A DNA stretch of 64,000 nucleotides. Source: Eubacterium sp. UBA3279. Its GTDB lineage: Bacteria > Bacillota > Clostridia > Lachnospirales > Lachnospiraceae. The DNA is taken from the NCBI GenBank assembly GCA_002361775.1, contig DETV01000048.1, positions 53,069 through 117,068 of the forward strand. Direction: 5' to 3'. Position numbers and translations under genes: made by a program. How positions within the stretch are numbered: position 1 is the first letter of the stretch; each line of letters begins with the position of its first letter. Below the pieces are notes generated by a model. The model was not told the origin of the DNA. It did not search any database and saw only the letters and a list, made by a program, of their open reading frames with translations. Of the stretch, positions 52,828 to 62,813 are shown one piece after another.

Positions 52828-53853
52828 ATGTACAGTTTTTTAAATGATTACAGCGAATGTGCCCATCCCCAGATCCTTCAGAATCTGGTTGCTATGGGAA
52901 CAGAACAAAATGTGGGATATGGCATGGATTCTTATTGCCGGCAGGCGGCTGATCTGATCCGCCAATTAACCGAAACTTCCCATGCGGATGTCCACTTCCT
53001 GCCCGGCGGTACGATCACCAATCTGACCATGATCTCTCATGCTCTTCGCCCTTATCAGGCGGTGATTTCTGCTCAGACAGGCCACATCAACACCCATGAA
53101 ACCGGAGCTATTGAAGCCACTGGTCACAAAGTCATCGAAGTTTTTTCAAACGACGGCAAACTGTCTCCGGAATTAATTCAGCCGGTTCTTACCCAACATG
53201 AAGATGAACACTGGGTTTCGCCTGCTATGGTATATATTTCCAATCCTACTGAATCGGGAACCGTTTATACAAAAAAAGAACTGGAAGCCCTCAGTTCCTT
53301 CTGCCATGAAAATAATCTTTACTTATTCCTGGATGGAGCCCGCCTTGCCATGGCGCTGGCAATAGAAGAAACCCAGGTGACTTTTCCTGTTCTCGCCCAA
53401 CTGACAGACGCCTTCTATATTGGCGGTACAAAAGTAGGCGCTCTTTTCGGAGAAGCCTTAGTTATTCTGAACGATGCTTTAAAAAAAGATTTTCGTTTTA
53501 ATATCAAACAACACGGCGCTATGACTGCAAAAGGCTGGCTTCTGGGCGTTCAATTCAAAACACTCCTGGAAAACGGACTGTACACAGCACTTGGCCGCCA
53601 CGCCAACGAAATGATGGCTCCTATCCGGAAAACCTTTGTGGATGCAGGCTATGCTTTTGATGCAGATTCTCCCACAAATCAACTTTTCCCCATCCTTCCG
53701 GATGAATTGGTGACAAAAATTTCTTCCAAATATAAAATCACCATCTGGAAAAAAACGGATGATACACACACTGCCATCCGTCTGGTAACTTCCTGGGCAA
53801 CAAAAAAAGAAGATATAGATGCCTTTTTAAATGACTTGAACAATTGGATATAA
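52828..53853 (+). CDS. Threonine-aldolase-like PLP enzyme
   Basis: 341 residues of the PLP fold-type I aromatic beta-eliminating lyase / threonine aldolase family. LPGGTITNLTMI, HETGAIEATGHKV, LDGARLAMAL with Asp169, and the PLP lysine Lys202 in IGGTKVGALF are visible. Low-specificity L-threonine aldolase (threonine to glycine and acetaldehyde) is likely. Related beta-eliminating lyases cannot be excluded. Single-gene unit with promoter and bidirectional terminator. Confidence 0.85.
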   Translation: MYSFLNDYSECAHPQILQNLVAMGTEQNVGYGMDSYCRQAADLIRQLTETSHADVHFLPGGTITNLTMISHALRPYQAVISAQTGHINTHETGAIEATGHKVIEVFSNDGKLSPELIQPVLTQHEDEHWVSPAMVYISNPTESGTVYTKKELEALSSFCHENNLYLFLDGARLAMALAIEETQVTFPVLAQLTDAFYIGGTKVGALFGEALVILNDALKKDFRFNIKQHGAMTAKGWLLGVQFKTLLENGLYTALGRHANEMMAPIRKTFVDAGYAFDADSPTNQLFPILPDELVTKISSKYKITIWKKTDDTHTAIRLVTSWATKKEDIDAFLNDLNNWI

Positions 53854-53861
53854 TTTCCCGC

Positions 53862-53898
53862 AAAAAAGAGTTGTCGCTCACACGACAACTCCTTTTTT
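53862..53898. terminator. Bidirectional terminator between convergent genes
   Basis: GAGTTGTCG / CGACAACTC stem with A-run before and T-run after. It serves the aldolase-like gene (+) and the fucosidase gene (-). Confidence 0.9.
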
Positions 53899-55276
53899 AA
53901 TATACTTTTACAGATTTCATTATCACTTCATCTCTTGCTGCTGTCACATGGACTTTCAGCCTGGAAATCGTTTCATCCGAATCGTCAATCAATGGATTTT
54001 GCAATGCAAATGGATCCTGAAGCTGACAAATCTTTTTATTTCCTATACAAGTTCCCTGGAACAACGGATACTGACCGCCGCTGGTAAATTCCGCAAAAAT
54101 ACGGAAACCTTCCACTCTCTGTCCCTGTGCGATATCTTCCTGTAAAACCACATATTTCAGTTTATCCAATGGCAGAGGTTTATCCAGAGTAATGGTATAT
54201 ACCGGCTGAGTCACCGGCTCATTTTCCTCTTTCTTCACACAGGCAGCTACTTCCTGACCAAATTCCTTTTTGATCAGATCCCCCAGTTCTTTCAGACGTT
54301 TCACATCTCTTTCATCAATTAAACCATCTTTATCCGGAGGCAAATTCAGATGAAAACAAGCATTTGCTCCCACGCTGGTCAGATAAGTATGGAACAATCT
54401 TTCCAGAGAATGGGGATCCTCCTCCTTATGCCAGAACCAGCCTGGCCGGATAGACATATTAATTTCTGACGGCGTAAACACCAGACCCTTAGAATACAGG
54501 ATATTTGGCATAGTTCCCAGCTCCTGCTCCGTATTATACAGATAGGACAGACTTCCTTCTTCTGCCATAGGTCCTGCCCCGGTCTGAACCTGACTGTAAT
54601 GGCACAATTCAGAAGGCACTACCGCCCATTCCGAATGACGGGCAACACCAGCTTCATTTCCACACCAGCGAATATCCGGTCCATAATCATTAAAAATCAC
54701 CGCCTGAGGCTGATATTTACGAATCAATTCAAAATAACGGGGGAAATCATACACCTGTTTCTTACCATTGGGACCTTCCCCACAGGCATTATCAAACCAC
54801 ACATAGAAAATATCTCCATACTCTGTCAAAAGCTCTGTAAGCTGATTGCAGAAATAATCATTATACTCCGGTGTTCCGTAATATTTTGAATTTCTGTCCC
54901 ATGGAGAAAGATAAAATCCAAACTTAATACCACCCCGTTTACAGGCTTCGGCAGCTTCTTTTACAATATCTTTCTTACACGGACTGTTTTTCACTGAATG
55001 CTCTGTATACTTAGACGGCCACAGACAAAAACCGTCATGATGCTTTGCTGTAAGAACCATTCCTTTAAGACCTGCCGCTTTAATAGCTTCTACCCACTGA
55101 TCACAGTCTAATTTTTCAGGATTAAAGATACTTTCCTCTTCATTTCCCATACCCCATTCTCTGTCTGTAAAGGTATTTGGTCCAAAATGAATGAATGCAT
55201 ACATTTCCAGATCAAACCACTTCTGCTGTCTCTCAGACGGCTTTACGTGAGCCGCCTCCTTCAAAAAATCAATCAT
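53897..55276 (-). CDS. Alpha-L-fucosidase, GH29
   Basis: 459 residues without signal peptide, so it works on imported fucosylated glycans. The catalytic barrel shows FIHFGPNTFTDREWG, TAKHHDGFCLW, FYLSPWDRN and the nucleophile Asp162 in YVWFDNACG. A C-terminal beta-sandwich starts near 340. GH29 retaining fucosidases release terminal fucose. The WFDNACG form suggests the alpha-1,3/1,4-type subgroup, but that is inference. Last gene of the importer operon, 31 bp after GH20. Confidence 0.92.
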   Translation of the reverse strand: MIDFLKEAAHVKPSERQQKWFDLEMYAFIHFGPNTFTDREWGMGNEEESIFNPEKLDCDQWVEAIKAAGLKGMVLTAKHHDGFCLWPSKYTEHSVKNSPCKKDIVKEAAEACKRGGIKFGFYLSPWDRNSKYYGTPEYNDYFCNQLTELLTEYGDIFYVWFDNACGEGPNGKKQVYDFPRYFELIRKYQPQAVIFNDYGPDIRWCGNEAGVARHSEWAVVPSELCHYSQVQTGAGPMAEEGSLSYLYNTEQELGTMPNILYSKGLVFTPSEINMSIRPGWFWHKEEDPHSLERLFHTYLTSVGANACFHLNLPPDKDGLIDERDVKRLKELGDLIKKEFGQEVAACVKKEENEPVTQPVYTITLDKPLPLDKLKYVVLQEDIAQGQRVEGFRIFAEFTSGGQYPLFQGTCIGNKKICQLQDPFALQNPLIDDSDETISRLKVHVTAARDEVIMKSVKVY

Positions 55277-55307
55277 CTCTTCTCCTCCAATACTTCTTAT
55301 ATCACTT

Positions 55308-57152
55308 TTAATCTCTCAGGTAATCACAATACCAGCTAACAAGTTCCTGAATCCGATATAATTCTGATTCCCTGCTCACCGTTCTCCACAGTCTCTTATA
55401 ATAATAGAACCACTGTTCCAATTCTCCAGCCAAGGCTCCAGCTCTCACCTTGTCCACATCCTGTTTCCGAACCTCTTTTTTGCAGATGAAATTTCCCAGT
55501 TCATTCCAATATCTGCACCCATCAGCCGCCAGAATATAAGCTGCTATCAGTTTTCTCTGTTCCCCATTTACCTCCCGCAGCATACTGGAAAATTTATCCT
55601 TAATCTCTTTCAGTGACTGATTTGATTGTTCTAATTTACCACATTCCACTTCAACTGCAAATACCTTATCCAGTGTTTCCTGAAATAATTTTTCATCAAA
55701 ACGATTTTCTTTGAAAATAGGGAAATACATCCAGTTATACAGACTATTTTCATTAATCTCCCATAAAAGACCGGTAAGCCCTTCCATCCCTTTTCCAAAT
55801 TCCAAAACAGAAACAGCTTTGTTCAATTCATCTTTTTCCATAGAATCTCCCCAGGCAAACTGGGCGCCGTAGATCATGCCAATAAAGGAAAATTCCGGAT
55901 GAACCGTATGATAAAAATCACCCCAGTCTGTATTCAAAAGACCATCCGCATGATTATTTTTTCCATACTCTGCCATTCTTCGAATATTCTCATATGCATT
56001 CTTATAATCATTGCATAATCTGGACCACCCACTCACACCGGGACAATTATAAAAGATTTCTTTTCTTTCCCCAAAAATCTTTGTAGATTCTTCTGATACT
56101 CCTCCATCATATCCCCAGTTCAGAAAAATCGTATCCTCCGGAAAACGTTCCAACATATCCGGATATTCGCTGACTACATCACCCCACATCATAGGCTGAC
56201 AATCCAGACTCTTCACATATCGGCAAAGTTCGCTGACATATTCCACATAGGCATTTCCCAGACCCTTTTCTTCACAATAACGGGCGCTTTTTCCCTTTCC
56301 CAGATCAAACGTTTCATCACCACAGATATTAAACTTCCTTGTGCGGAACAAAGGTCTGAACTCCCTCAACATCTTCTTCACCAGTTCCATGCTTTCTTCA
56401 TTGGAAATATCAATGGTATGGTGAGCCATTTTTGCCCATGCATTAAAAGGCTCCCGATCTGGCGCTTCCAACTCACACAAATGTTTCCACTGCTTTGTCC
56501 GAAGCAATTTATACAAATGACTGCAGGTAGAAATAGATGGAACCAATTCTATTCCTCTCTCATAACAATATGCATCCAATTCAAGAATTTCTTCCGGTCC
56601 CATAGGATCATCATCTCTCCACACCTCACTGAAATCTCTGAAAAGATATGTATGCTCCATATACAATTGCAATTCATTCATTTTGTAACGAGCCATCTTA
56701 TCTGCCAGTTTTTTCATCCATGTCAAAGTAGGAATTCTTCCTCTTGTCATATCATGATAAAATCCTCTGTTGGCCATAGAAGGATAATCTTTAACTTCCA
56801 CTCCGGGCAGTTTGGCTCCCGACTGCTCCATAATCTGAATCAACGTCTGCATACCATAAAAAATACTTTTCTCAGTTCCCTGAATTTTCACACCTTCCGG
56901 CATAACAGACAACCGATAACATTCCTCGTCTTCCATTTCCAGATATTCTACAGAAATATCCCCCGGTCTTGCCACGCCTTTTGTAATATGGAGACAATAT
57001 CCCGTATTCTTTTCAATCTCATCTCTCATAAGAAATGCCTGACGAGTGATTTTATTGCTGCATACAGGATCCACTACAATATATGCAGTATAATCCAACA
57101 AAAAATCTCCGCCTGTTTTTTTTATCTCTTTTGGTTGTGGTAAAATATACAT
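55308..57152 (-). CDS. Beta-N-acetylhexosaminidase, GH20
   Basis: 614 residues. N-terminal GH20b-like domain (1-120), then the barrel starting DYPSMANRGFYHDMTRGRIPT. Catalytic Asp279-Glu280 lie in FNICGDETFDLG, using substrate-assisted catalysis by the N-acetyl group. No signal peptide. Together with GH29 it would trim fucosylated GlcNAc- or lacto-N-biose-containing glycans such as mucin or milk oligosaccharide fragments. AAGGAGGGAACTT precedes the ATG. Confidence 0.92.
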   Translation of the reverse strand: MYILPQPKEIKKTGGDFLLDYTAYIVVDPVCSNKITRQAFLMRDEIEKNTGYCLHITKGVARPGDISVEYLEMEDEECYRLSVMPEGVKIQGTEKSIFYGMQTLIQIMEQSGAKLPGVEVKDYPSMANRGFYHDMTRGRIPTLTWMKKLADKMARYKMNELQLYMEHTYLFRDFSEVWRDDDPMGPEEILELDAYCYERGIELVPSISTCSHLYKLLRTKQWKHLCELEAPDREPFNAWAKMAHHTIDISNEESMELVKKMLREFRPLFRTRKFNICGDETFDLGKGKSARYCEEKGLGNAYVEYVSELCRYVKSLDCQPMMWGDVVSEYPDMLERFPEDTIFLNWGYDGGVSEESTKIFGERKEIFYNCPGVSGWSRLCNDYKNAYENIRRMAEYGKNNHADGLLNTDWGDFYHTVHPEFSFIGMIYGAQFAWGDSMEKDELNKAVSVLEFGKGMEGLTGLLWEINENSLYNWMYFPIFKENRFDEKLFQETLDKVFAVEVECGKLEQSNQSLKEIKDKFSSMLREVNGEQRKLIAAYILAADGCRYWNELGNFICKKEVRKQDVDKVRAGALAGELEQWFYYYKRLWRTVSRESELYRIQELVSWYCDYLRD

Positions 57153-57171
57153 AAGTTCCCTCCTTACATTA

Positions 57172-58083
57172 TCAGCCCTTCACAGCGCCCACCATAATAC
57201 CTTTTACAAAATACTTCTGCATAAAAGGATATACCATAAAAATAGGTAATGAAGCCAACACTGTGATTGTCATACGTACTCCTTTGGGAGAGATAGATGC
57301 CATCATCTGACTTACTCCATTCATATTTGACGTATTTTTAATCTGATCCGCCAGTCTCTGCGCTTCATTCAGATAATTATACAACAAATACTGTAATGTG
57401 GTCAGATCCTCGCTTCCTCTTGTATAAATATGGTTGTCAAACCAGGAGTTCCAATGTCCTACTGCCACAAATACTGCTACCGTAGCTATAATCGGTTTTG
57501 ACAACGGAAGAATGATTTTTGTAAAAACTGTTACATATCCTGCTCCGTCCAATCGGGCAGATTCTTCCAGAGACGCCGGAAGCTGTTCTACGTATGTTTT
57601 AATCAAAACAATATTATAAGCGGAAATCAGCATAGGGATTATATATACCCAGAAATTATTCAATAAACCATATGACTTAATTACAATATAGGTAGAGATC
57701 AGTCCGCCATTAATATACATAGTCAAAATCAGAAAACGATACAAAAATTTCTTTCCCGGCATTTCATCCTTCGTAAACATATATCCCAAAAAAGAACACA
57801 CAAGTACAGATAATGCTGTACCTACTACTGTTCTTAATGCAGAAATCCACATAGAATGGAAAAATCCATCCAGTGTAAAAATATCTTTATAATTTGCCAG
57901 CGAAAATCCTCTTGGAAGAAAAACAGGAGGATTTACATCTACTATACTGGCATCACTAAATGTATAGATTACAATATACCAAAATGGATAAATACAAATC
58001 AGTGTAATCGCCAATAATAAAATATAGTTACACACTTGAAATATTTTTCTGGACGGGGATGTTTTTATACCTGTTCTTTTCAT
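57172..58083 (-). CDS. Sugar ABC transporter permease, LplC/YtcP type
   Basis: 303 residues with six transmembrane segments. The EAA loop is SLEESARLDGAGYVTVFTKIILPL, and the end FMQKYFVKGIMVGAVKG is typical. It pairs with the LplB-type permease upstream. The operon lacks an ATPase. Confidence 0.93.
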   Translation of the reverse strand: MKRTGIKTSPSRKIFQVCNYILLLAITLICIYPFWYIVIYTFSDASIVDVNPPVFLPRGFSLANYKDIFTLDGFFHSMWISALRTVVGTALSVLVCSFLGYMFTKDEMPGKKFLYRFLILTMYINGGLISTYIVIKSYGLLNNFWVYIIPMLISAYNIVLIKTYVEQLPASLEESARLDGAGYVTVFTKIILPLSKPIIATVAVFVAVGHWNSWFDNHIYTRGSEDLTTLQYLLYNYLNEAQRLADQIKNTSNMNGVSQMMASISPKGVRMTITVLASLPIFMVYPFMQKYFVKGIMVGAVKG

Positions 58084-58102
58084 AATTTCTAATCCCTCCT
58101 CA

Positions 58103-59017
58103 CTAAATTACTGTGTTTCCACGAATTTTTTTTGCTACAAGATTTGCAATTACCACCAGCGCAATACTTACAACTGATTTCACAATACTAATAGCCACGC
58201 CATAAGAATAATCCATATTTTCCAAACCAATTCGGTACACATAAAGATCGAGTACCTCGATATTCGGAGCAGTTACAGAGTTTTTAAACAACATATACTG
58301 TTCATATCCTGTATTCAGGAAATTTCCTATATTTAAGATAAATAAAACCACATAAGTCTCCATCATAGACGGTAATGTTACGTGCAAAGCACACTGGAAA
58401 TATCCCGCTCCGTCCACTCGCGCTGCTTCATATTGCTCCTGATCAATTCCCGCTATTGCCGCCAGATAAATGATGGAGTTCCATCCCAATACCTTCCACT
58501 GGGCTAAAAATGTCTGAAACCAATATACCGATTCTTTAGAACTCAACAATGATATCGGCTCATCCATAATTCCGACTTTTACCATCAGGGTAGTTAACAG
58601 ACCATCTGTGGAAAACAATGCGAATGCCAATGAAAAAATAATTACCCAACTGATAAAGTTAGGCAATGTTGTAAATGTCTGCACAAACTTTCTTACGGGA
58701 CCATTTTTTACTTCATTCAGAAGTATTGCAAATAACATTGGCAATGGTGTCAAACAAATACTGATAACCGCAAAAATCACTGTGTTTTTCAGAGTACGCC
58801 ATACGTTAGCATCACTGAATATCAATTTGAAGTATTCCATTCCCTTGAAATCACATTCAAAAAGAGGTACCCCCGGAACATAATCATAGACAGAATATAT
58901 CCATCCAAAAATCGGCACATAATTAAACAACAATACAATCAGCATAAAAGGAAGTACCATAAACAACAGGCTATACCTTTTTTTTGGTTTATGTTTCACT
59001 GCAACTGCTTTTGCCAT
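58103..59017 (-). CDS. Sugar ABC transporter permease, LplB type
   Basis: 304 residues with six transmembrane segments. N-terminal YSLLFMVLPFMLIVLLFNYVPIFGW and the EAA loop QYEAARVDGAGYFQCALHVTLPS match LplB. C-terminal LVAKKIRGNTVI is usual. Start preceded by GAAAGGAGAGATGATGA. Confidence 0.93.
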   Translation of the reverse strand: MAKAVAVKHKPKKRYSLLFMVLPFMLIVLLFNYVPIFGWIYSVYDYVPGVPLFECDFKGMEYFKLIFSDANVWRTLKNTVIFAVISICLTPLPMLFAILLNEVKNGPVRKFVQTFTTLPNFISWVIIFSLAFALFSTDGLLTTLMVKVGIMDEPISLLSSKESVYWFQTFLAQWKVLGWNSIIYLAAIAGIDQEQYEAARVDGAGYFQCALHVTLPSMMETYVVLFILNIGNFLNTGYEQYMLFKNSVTAPNIEVLDLYVYRIGLENMDYSYGVAISIVKSVVSIALVVIANLVAKKIRGNTVI

Positions 59018-59091
59018 TCATCATCTCTCCTTTCAAAAAATATGCTGCTGCAGGAGCTTTTGTCTCCATTTGCAGCAGCATCCACTTTGTT

Positions 59092-60852
59092 TTATTTCAA
59101 TTTTTCGATTTTTTCTTTAGAAGCAGACCAGGCATTGGACCACCATTCGATGGATTCTTCTACTCCTGCGCCCTTCAATTCTTCCAGTAATGAAGTTTTT
59201 GCTGCTGCAAATTCTTCATCTGTTTCAGCCTGTACCAAATTAGGAATGGCATTCAAAGCAATCTCTTCACAATTACTATCAATACGAACAATATTCTTTG
59301 GTGTTGTTTCCAGTCCCATCTGAATTGCATTCAGACAGTTACCAAGATCCATGCTGATTCCTTCTTCTACTTTTTTCTTTAACAAATCACTGGGAACTGT
59401 CAAATCAAGTGTTTCGCACATATCTTTTTCTGCAAATGTCATACTTTCGGCAAGGACATCATCCTCATACCACAAACAGATTCTTCCTCCATCTTGTGCG
59501 ATATTATAATAATCTTCACCACAAACATCAGATAATGTTCCACCGATTCCTGCCTTTTTCCATTCGTCCAAACGATTTCCATCTGTTTTCAATGCAATCG
59601 TATCTTCTGTAAGAGCAGGTTTTCCATCTTCTCCTTTTTCCCAACGTCCATCTACACCAGAATCAACTTTACGTGAAAACTCTTCACTCTGTAAATAGTC
59701 AAGAATCATTACCGCACGTTCTACATGTGGAGAATGAGATGAAACAAAGAAATATTTTCCAAACCAACCTGCAAGATTCTTTTCATTTGCCCAACCCAGT
59801 TTAGCAGGAAGTGTCACATATTCCTTTAAAGTTTCACTATCTTCTGCTCTCTGATTTTCATTATAAGTTCCATAATACCAGTTTACATTGCCGCCCAGAT
59901 ACTGACCTTTGGTGTATTTTTCCTGAAGATCTTCACCTTTTGTAATAAAGCAGTCCGGATCTAACAATCCTTCTCTATATAATTTATTATAGAAAGAAAC
60001 GCCAGACCAGAATGGTGTTAAAACATCTGGATTTTCCACATCGTAAAGGTCGTGATACAATTCATTGTTTTCTACACTTTGTACGTAAATTCCACCTTCC
60101 AGGTTAATAAATCCCTGTGTTAAACAGCCATTGTAAAAATAACTATGTAACTGAGAATCATTATATGCACTCATGGCATATACCGGCAATCCTTCTCCTG
60201 TTTCCGGATAAATCTCTTTCATTGCCTTTAATGCAGCAATATAATCATCATCATTATTGATTTCCGGACATCCGATTTCTTTATATAAATCCCAACGTAC
60301 TACGTAACCATTATTTAAAACAGTTCCATAGTTAGCTTCTGTATCGCCAAAAGTAACGCGTGGTGTTACGAAATACTGTGTATTTTCTCCGTTACTTTTA
60401 AATGTTTTCATTACATTATTTCTAAAACTCATATCGTCACGGAAAATATTCTTGGCTAATGAATCTTTATAATTTTCCAGATCAACTGCATGTTTGCCTT
60501 TCAATACTCCTTCGATATGATCATCATTAATCTGCACAATATCTGTTGTCGTTCCTCCGGACAAATCCAGATTCAGACTTTCATTATCGTAATTTTTGAT
60601 TGTCAGTGTTACATTAAATTTTTCTTCCAAATCCTTTACTATCTCTGTAGGATATCCTTCTACAGAATCAGAGGGACTCAGGTTGATACCTCCCATAGTA
60701 ATTTCCAAGTGCTCTGATAAATCATCTGTTGGTTCTTTCGCTTCCGTATTTCCTGAATCCTTTTTATTTGCTGATGAATCACCACATCCAACAAAAGCTC
60801 CTGCCGTTACTGCCGCACAGCAAAGCAACGCAAGTAATTTTTTCGCTTTCAT
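59092..60852 (-). CDS. Glycan-binding lipoprotein, LplA type
   Basis: 586 residues. The signal peptide MKAKKLLALLCCAAVTAGAFVGC ends at Cys23. A short linker follows, and then a large family-1 solute-binding fold, longer than the 460-residue protein of the other importer, as usual for LplA-type proteins binding complex oligosaccharides. ATG 60852 follows GAGGAGGATTTGT. The longer in-frame ORF to 60918 would hide the signal peptide and is rejected. First gene of the operon with the two permeases, GH20 and GH29. Confidence 0.92.
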   Translation of the reverse strand: MKAKKLLALLCCAAVTAGAFVGCGDSSANKKDSGNTEAKEPTDDLSEHLEITMGGINLSPSDSVEGYPTEIVKDLEEKFNVTLTIKNYDNESLNLDLSGGTTTDIVQINDDHIEGVLKGKHAVDLENYKDSLAKNIFRDDMSFRNNVMKTFKSNGENTQYFVTPRVTFGDTEANYGTVLNNGYVVRWDLYKEIGCPEINNDDDYIAALKAMKEIYPETGEGLPVYAMSAYNDSQLHSYFYNGCLTQGFINLEGGIYVQSVENNELYHDLYDVENPDVLTPFWSGVSFYNKLYREGLLDPDCFITKGEDLQEKYTKGQYLGGNVNWYYGTYNENQRAEDSETLKEYVTLPAKLGWANEKNLAGWFGKYFFVSSHSPHVERAVMILDYLQSEEFSRKVDSGVDGRWEKGEDGKPALTEDTIALKTDGNRLDEWKKAGIGGTLSDVCGEDYYNIAQDGGRICLWYEDDVLAESMTFAEKDMCETLDLTVPSDLLKKKVEEGISMDLGNCLNAIQMGLETTPKNIVRIDSNCEEIALNAIPNLVQAETDEEFAAAKTSLLEELKGAGVEESIEWWSNAWSASKEKIEKLK

Positions 60853-60874
60853 ACAAATCCTCCTCTTTAATTTT

Positions 60875-60896
60875 GTGGATTTCCCGGGTAATCCAC
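60875..60896 (-). other. Stem-loop in the leader of the binding-protein gene
   Basis: GTGGATT / AATCCAC around TCCCGGGT, between the -10 box and the ribosome binding site. Confidence 0.5.
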
Positions 60897-60930
60897 GCTC
60901 TCTCTTTGATAAATTCATTTTACCTGTTTC

Positions 60931-60936
60931 ATTATA
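60931..60936 (-). promoter_or_regulatory. -10 box of the LplA-type operon without a clear -35
   Basis: Minus-strand TATAAT; 17 bp upstream lies only an A-rich stretch. This is what an activator-dependent promoter looks like, fitting the linked AraC-type response regulator. Inference. Confidence 0.5.
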
Positions 60937-61052
60937 GAAGTGGAATGATTTATTTTTTCTTCCTTTTGTCTTTTTTTATTTTTTATATATTATCTTGTTG
61001 TTTTTTTGATTTTTCTTTTGATTTTCCGTTGTATTAACCATTAAATAAGTCA

Positions 61053-61095
61053 AAGGCGATATTTATTCGTTATTTAAACGAAAAAATATCGCCTT
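61053..61095 (-). terminator. Stem-loop after the histidine kinase gene
   Basis: AAGGCGATATTT / AAATATCGCCTT with an inner TTCGTT/AACGAA stem. Only a short T-rich tail. Confidence 0.6.
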
Positions 61096-61103
61096 CATTA
61101 CAT

Positions 61104-62813
61104 TTAAAAGGTAATATGCACAAAAACCCCCGTCTCGTCCGATGTTATGGAAACATCTCCTGTTTCTTCATATAAAAATTTAATCCTCTTATATACATTT
61201 GAAAGACCAATATGATTTCCTGTTTTTTCCTGCATATGCATTCCCTGTGTAATTTCATCTAATTTTTCCTCACTGAGATGCACACCTGTATTCTGCACCT
61301 CAATATAAAATTTATCTCTTTTTTTAATTCTCAGAAAAATTTTCCTTATTTCTGTATTGCTTCCTCCATGTACAAAACAATTTTCTATTACCGGTTGAAG
61401 AATAAATCGTGGTATAATTTCTTCTTCTAAATTTTCTTCACATTCCAATTGATAATCCATGGAATTCCCATACCGAATTTCCATCATATCCATATAATTC
61501 TTCAAAAATTCCAGCTCATTTTTTAACTCCCATGTAAAATCTGGATTTCTCAATATTGGCATAATCACCTTGCTTAAAGTAACCAAAGAATCTGCCACTT
61601 TCATATTATTAGTCATCAAAGCCATCCAACGAATCGAATTCAAAGAATTATACAAAAAATGAGGATTTATTTGATATTGAAGCGCCAAAAGTTCTTCTCT
61701 TGCCTTTTCCTGTTCTACTTCCTGCAGCTTCCGGATATAGTCTTTTAATTTCTGAACAGTATAATAAAACTCCTCATTCAAATGATCCAATTCTGGCAAT
61801 CCTGCTTTCTCAGGCTTCACAATATCCAATTGTTCTCTTCCTACGCTTTCCATCTGTTCCATAAGAATTTGTATCGGATTTGTATACTTTTTACTCCAGT
61901 GAACAGCTACCAAGCTTCCTCCTAATAAGGCCAATATTGCTAAAACAATCCCAAAATTTCTCAATGATTTTGTTTCCCGTAAATATGTAGCCTTTGGAAT
62001 CATATTTACTAATTTCCACCCTTTGTATGAAATATCGTAAGTAATATTCTGGTATTCATCTTCCTGTTCATATATTTGCCCCAACATGCCTTCGTCTGTT
62101 GCTGATATAATTTCATTATCTTCATTCACAAGAACAGATTCACTTCCATTATATCCTGCCTGACCATAGCTTTTCTGCACGCTCTCCTCATCTAACGCAA
62201 TAAGCAAATAACTGTCTTTCATGTAATCATCATCTTCTTCCAAAGATTTGATTCCCAGAAGAACTGGTCTGTTGATCAGATGATATAATGGACTCCTTTG
62301 AAAAATCTGTATTTCATTACCTGCTTTCCAACTGACATATGGATAATTCTCTTTACTTTCCTTCATGAATTTTTTCATGCTATCTGATAATACCGTGATT
62401 CCTGTTTGGCTCTTTCTTTCTGCAGTAGATACCACAGTTCTTCCATCGCCATTAAAAATCGCAAAACCATATGCATCTGTGTTAAAAACAATCATCTCGT
62501 CAAATTTTTCTACAATTTTTCGGATTACAATAGATTTTTCCACTGCGTTTACATATTGATCCGTCGAAAACTTCCAGGCAAGAGAATCATTATAAAATAT
62601 ATTTAACTGATTAGCTCCTGTTTCCATCATTTCTTTCAGATCTCTTTCCGCTTCCTTAAACGTCATCTGAACAATCTTTTCATTATTTACTGTCAATTTA
62701 TTTACGAAATATCCATAAGTAATACCAAACAATAGGATAATCACCAATAAAGTGCCACCAAGAATAGAAAGAAGTAACCGTATTTTCCAATTTACCTTTC
62801 TTTTTTCTCTCAT
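61104..62813 (-). CDS. YesM-like sensor histidine kinase
   Basis: 569 residues. Two transmembrane segments (about 10-35 and 285-305) enclose an extracellular Cache-like sensor. HAMP follows (KKYTNPIQILMEQM), then the His-kinase domain with phospho-His in QINPHFLYNSLNSIRW, and an ATPase domain with PRFILQPVIENCFVHG and HIGLSNVYKRIKFLY. YesM-type kinases respond to extracellular sugars and phosphorylate YesN-type regulators. ATG 62813 overlaps the regulator stop as ATGA. It probably controls the downstream glycan operon. Confidence 0.9.
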   Translation of the reverse strand: MREKRKVNWKIRLLLSILGGTLLVIILLFGITYGYFVNKLTVNNEKIVQMTFKEAERDLKEMMETGANQLNIFYNDSLAWKFSTDQYVNAVEKSIVIRKIVEKFDEMIVFNTDAYGFAIFNGDGRTVVSTAERKSQTGITVLSDSMKKFMKESKENYPYVSWKAGNEIQIFQRSPLYHLINRPVLLGIKSLEEDDDYMKDSYLLIALDEESVQKSYGQAGYNGSESVLVNEDNEIISATDEGMLGQIYEQEDEYQNITYDISYKGWKLVNMIPKATYLRETKSLRNFGIVLAILALLGGSLVAVHWSKKYTNPIQILMEQMESVGREQLDIVKPEKAGLPELDHLNEEFYYTVQKLKDYIRKLQEVEQEKAREELLALQYQINPHFLYNSLNSIRWMALMTNNMKVADSLVTLSKVIMPILRNPDFTWELKNELEFLKNYMDMMEIRYGNSMDYQLECEENLEEEIIPRFILQPVIENCFVHGGSNTEIRKIFLRIKKRDKFYIEVQNTGVHLSEEKLDEITQGMHMQEKTGNHIGLSNVYKRIKFLYEETGDVSITSDETGVFVHITF

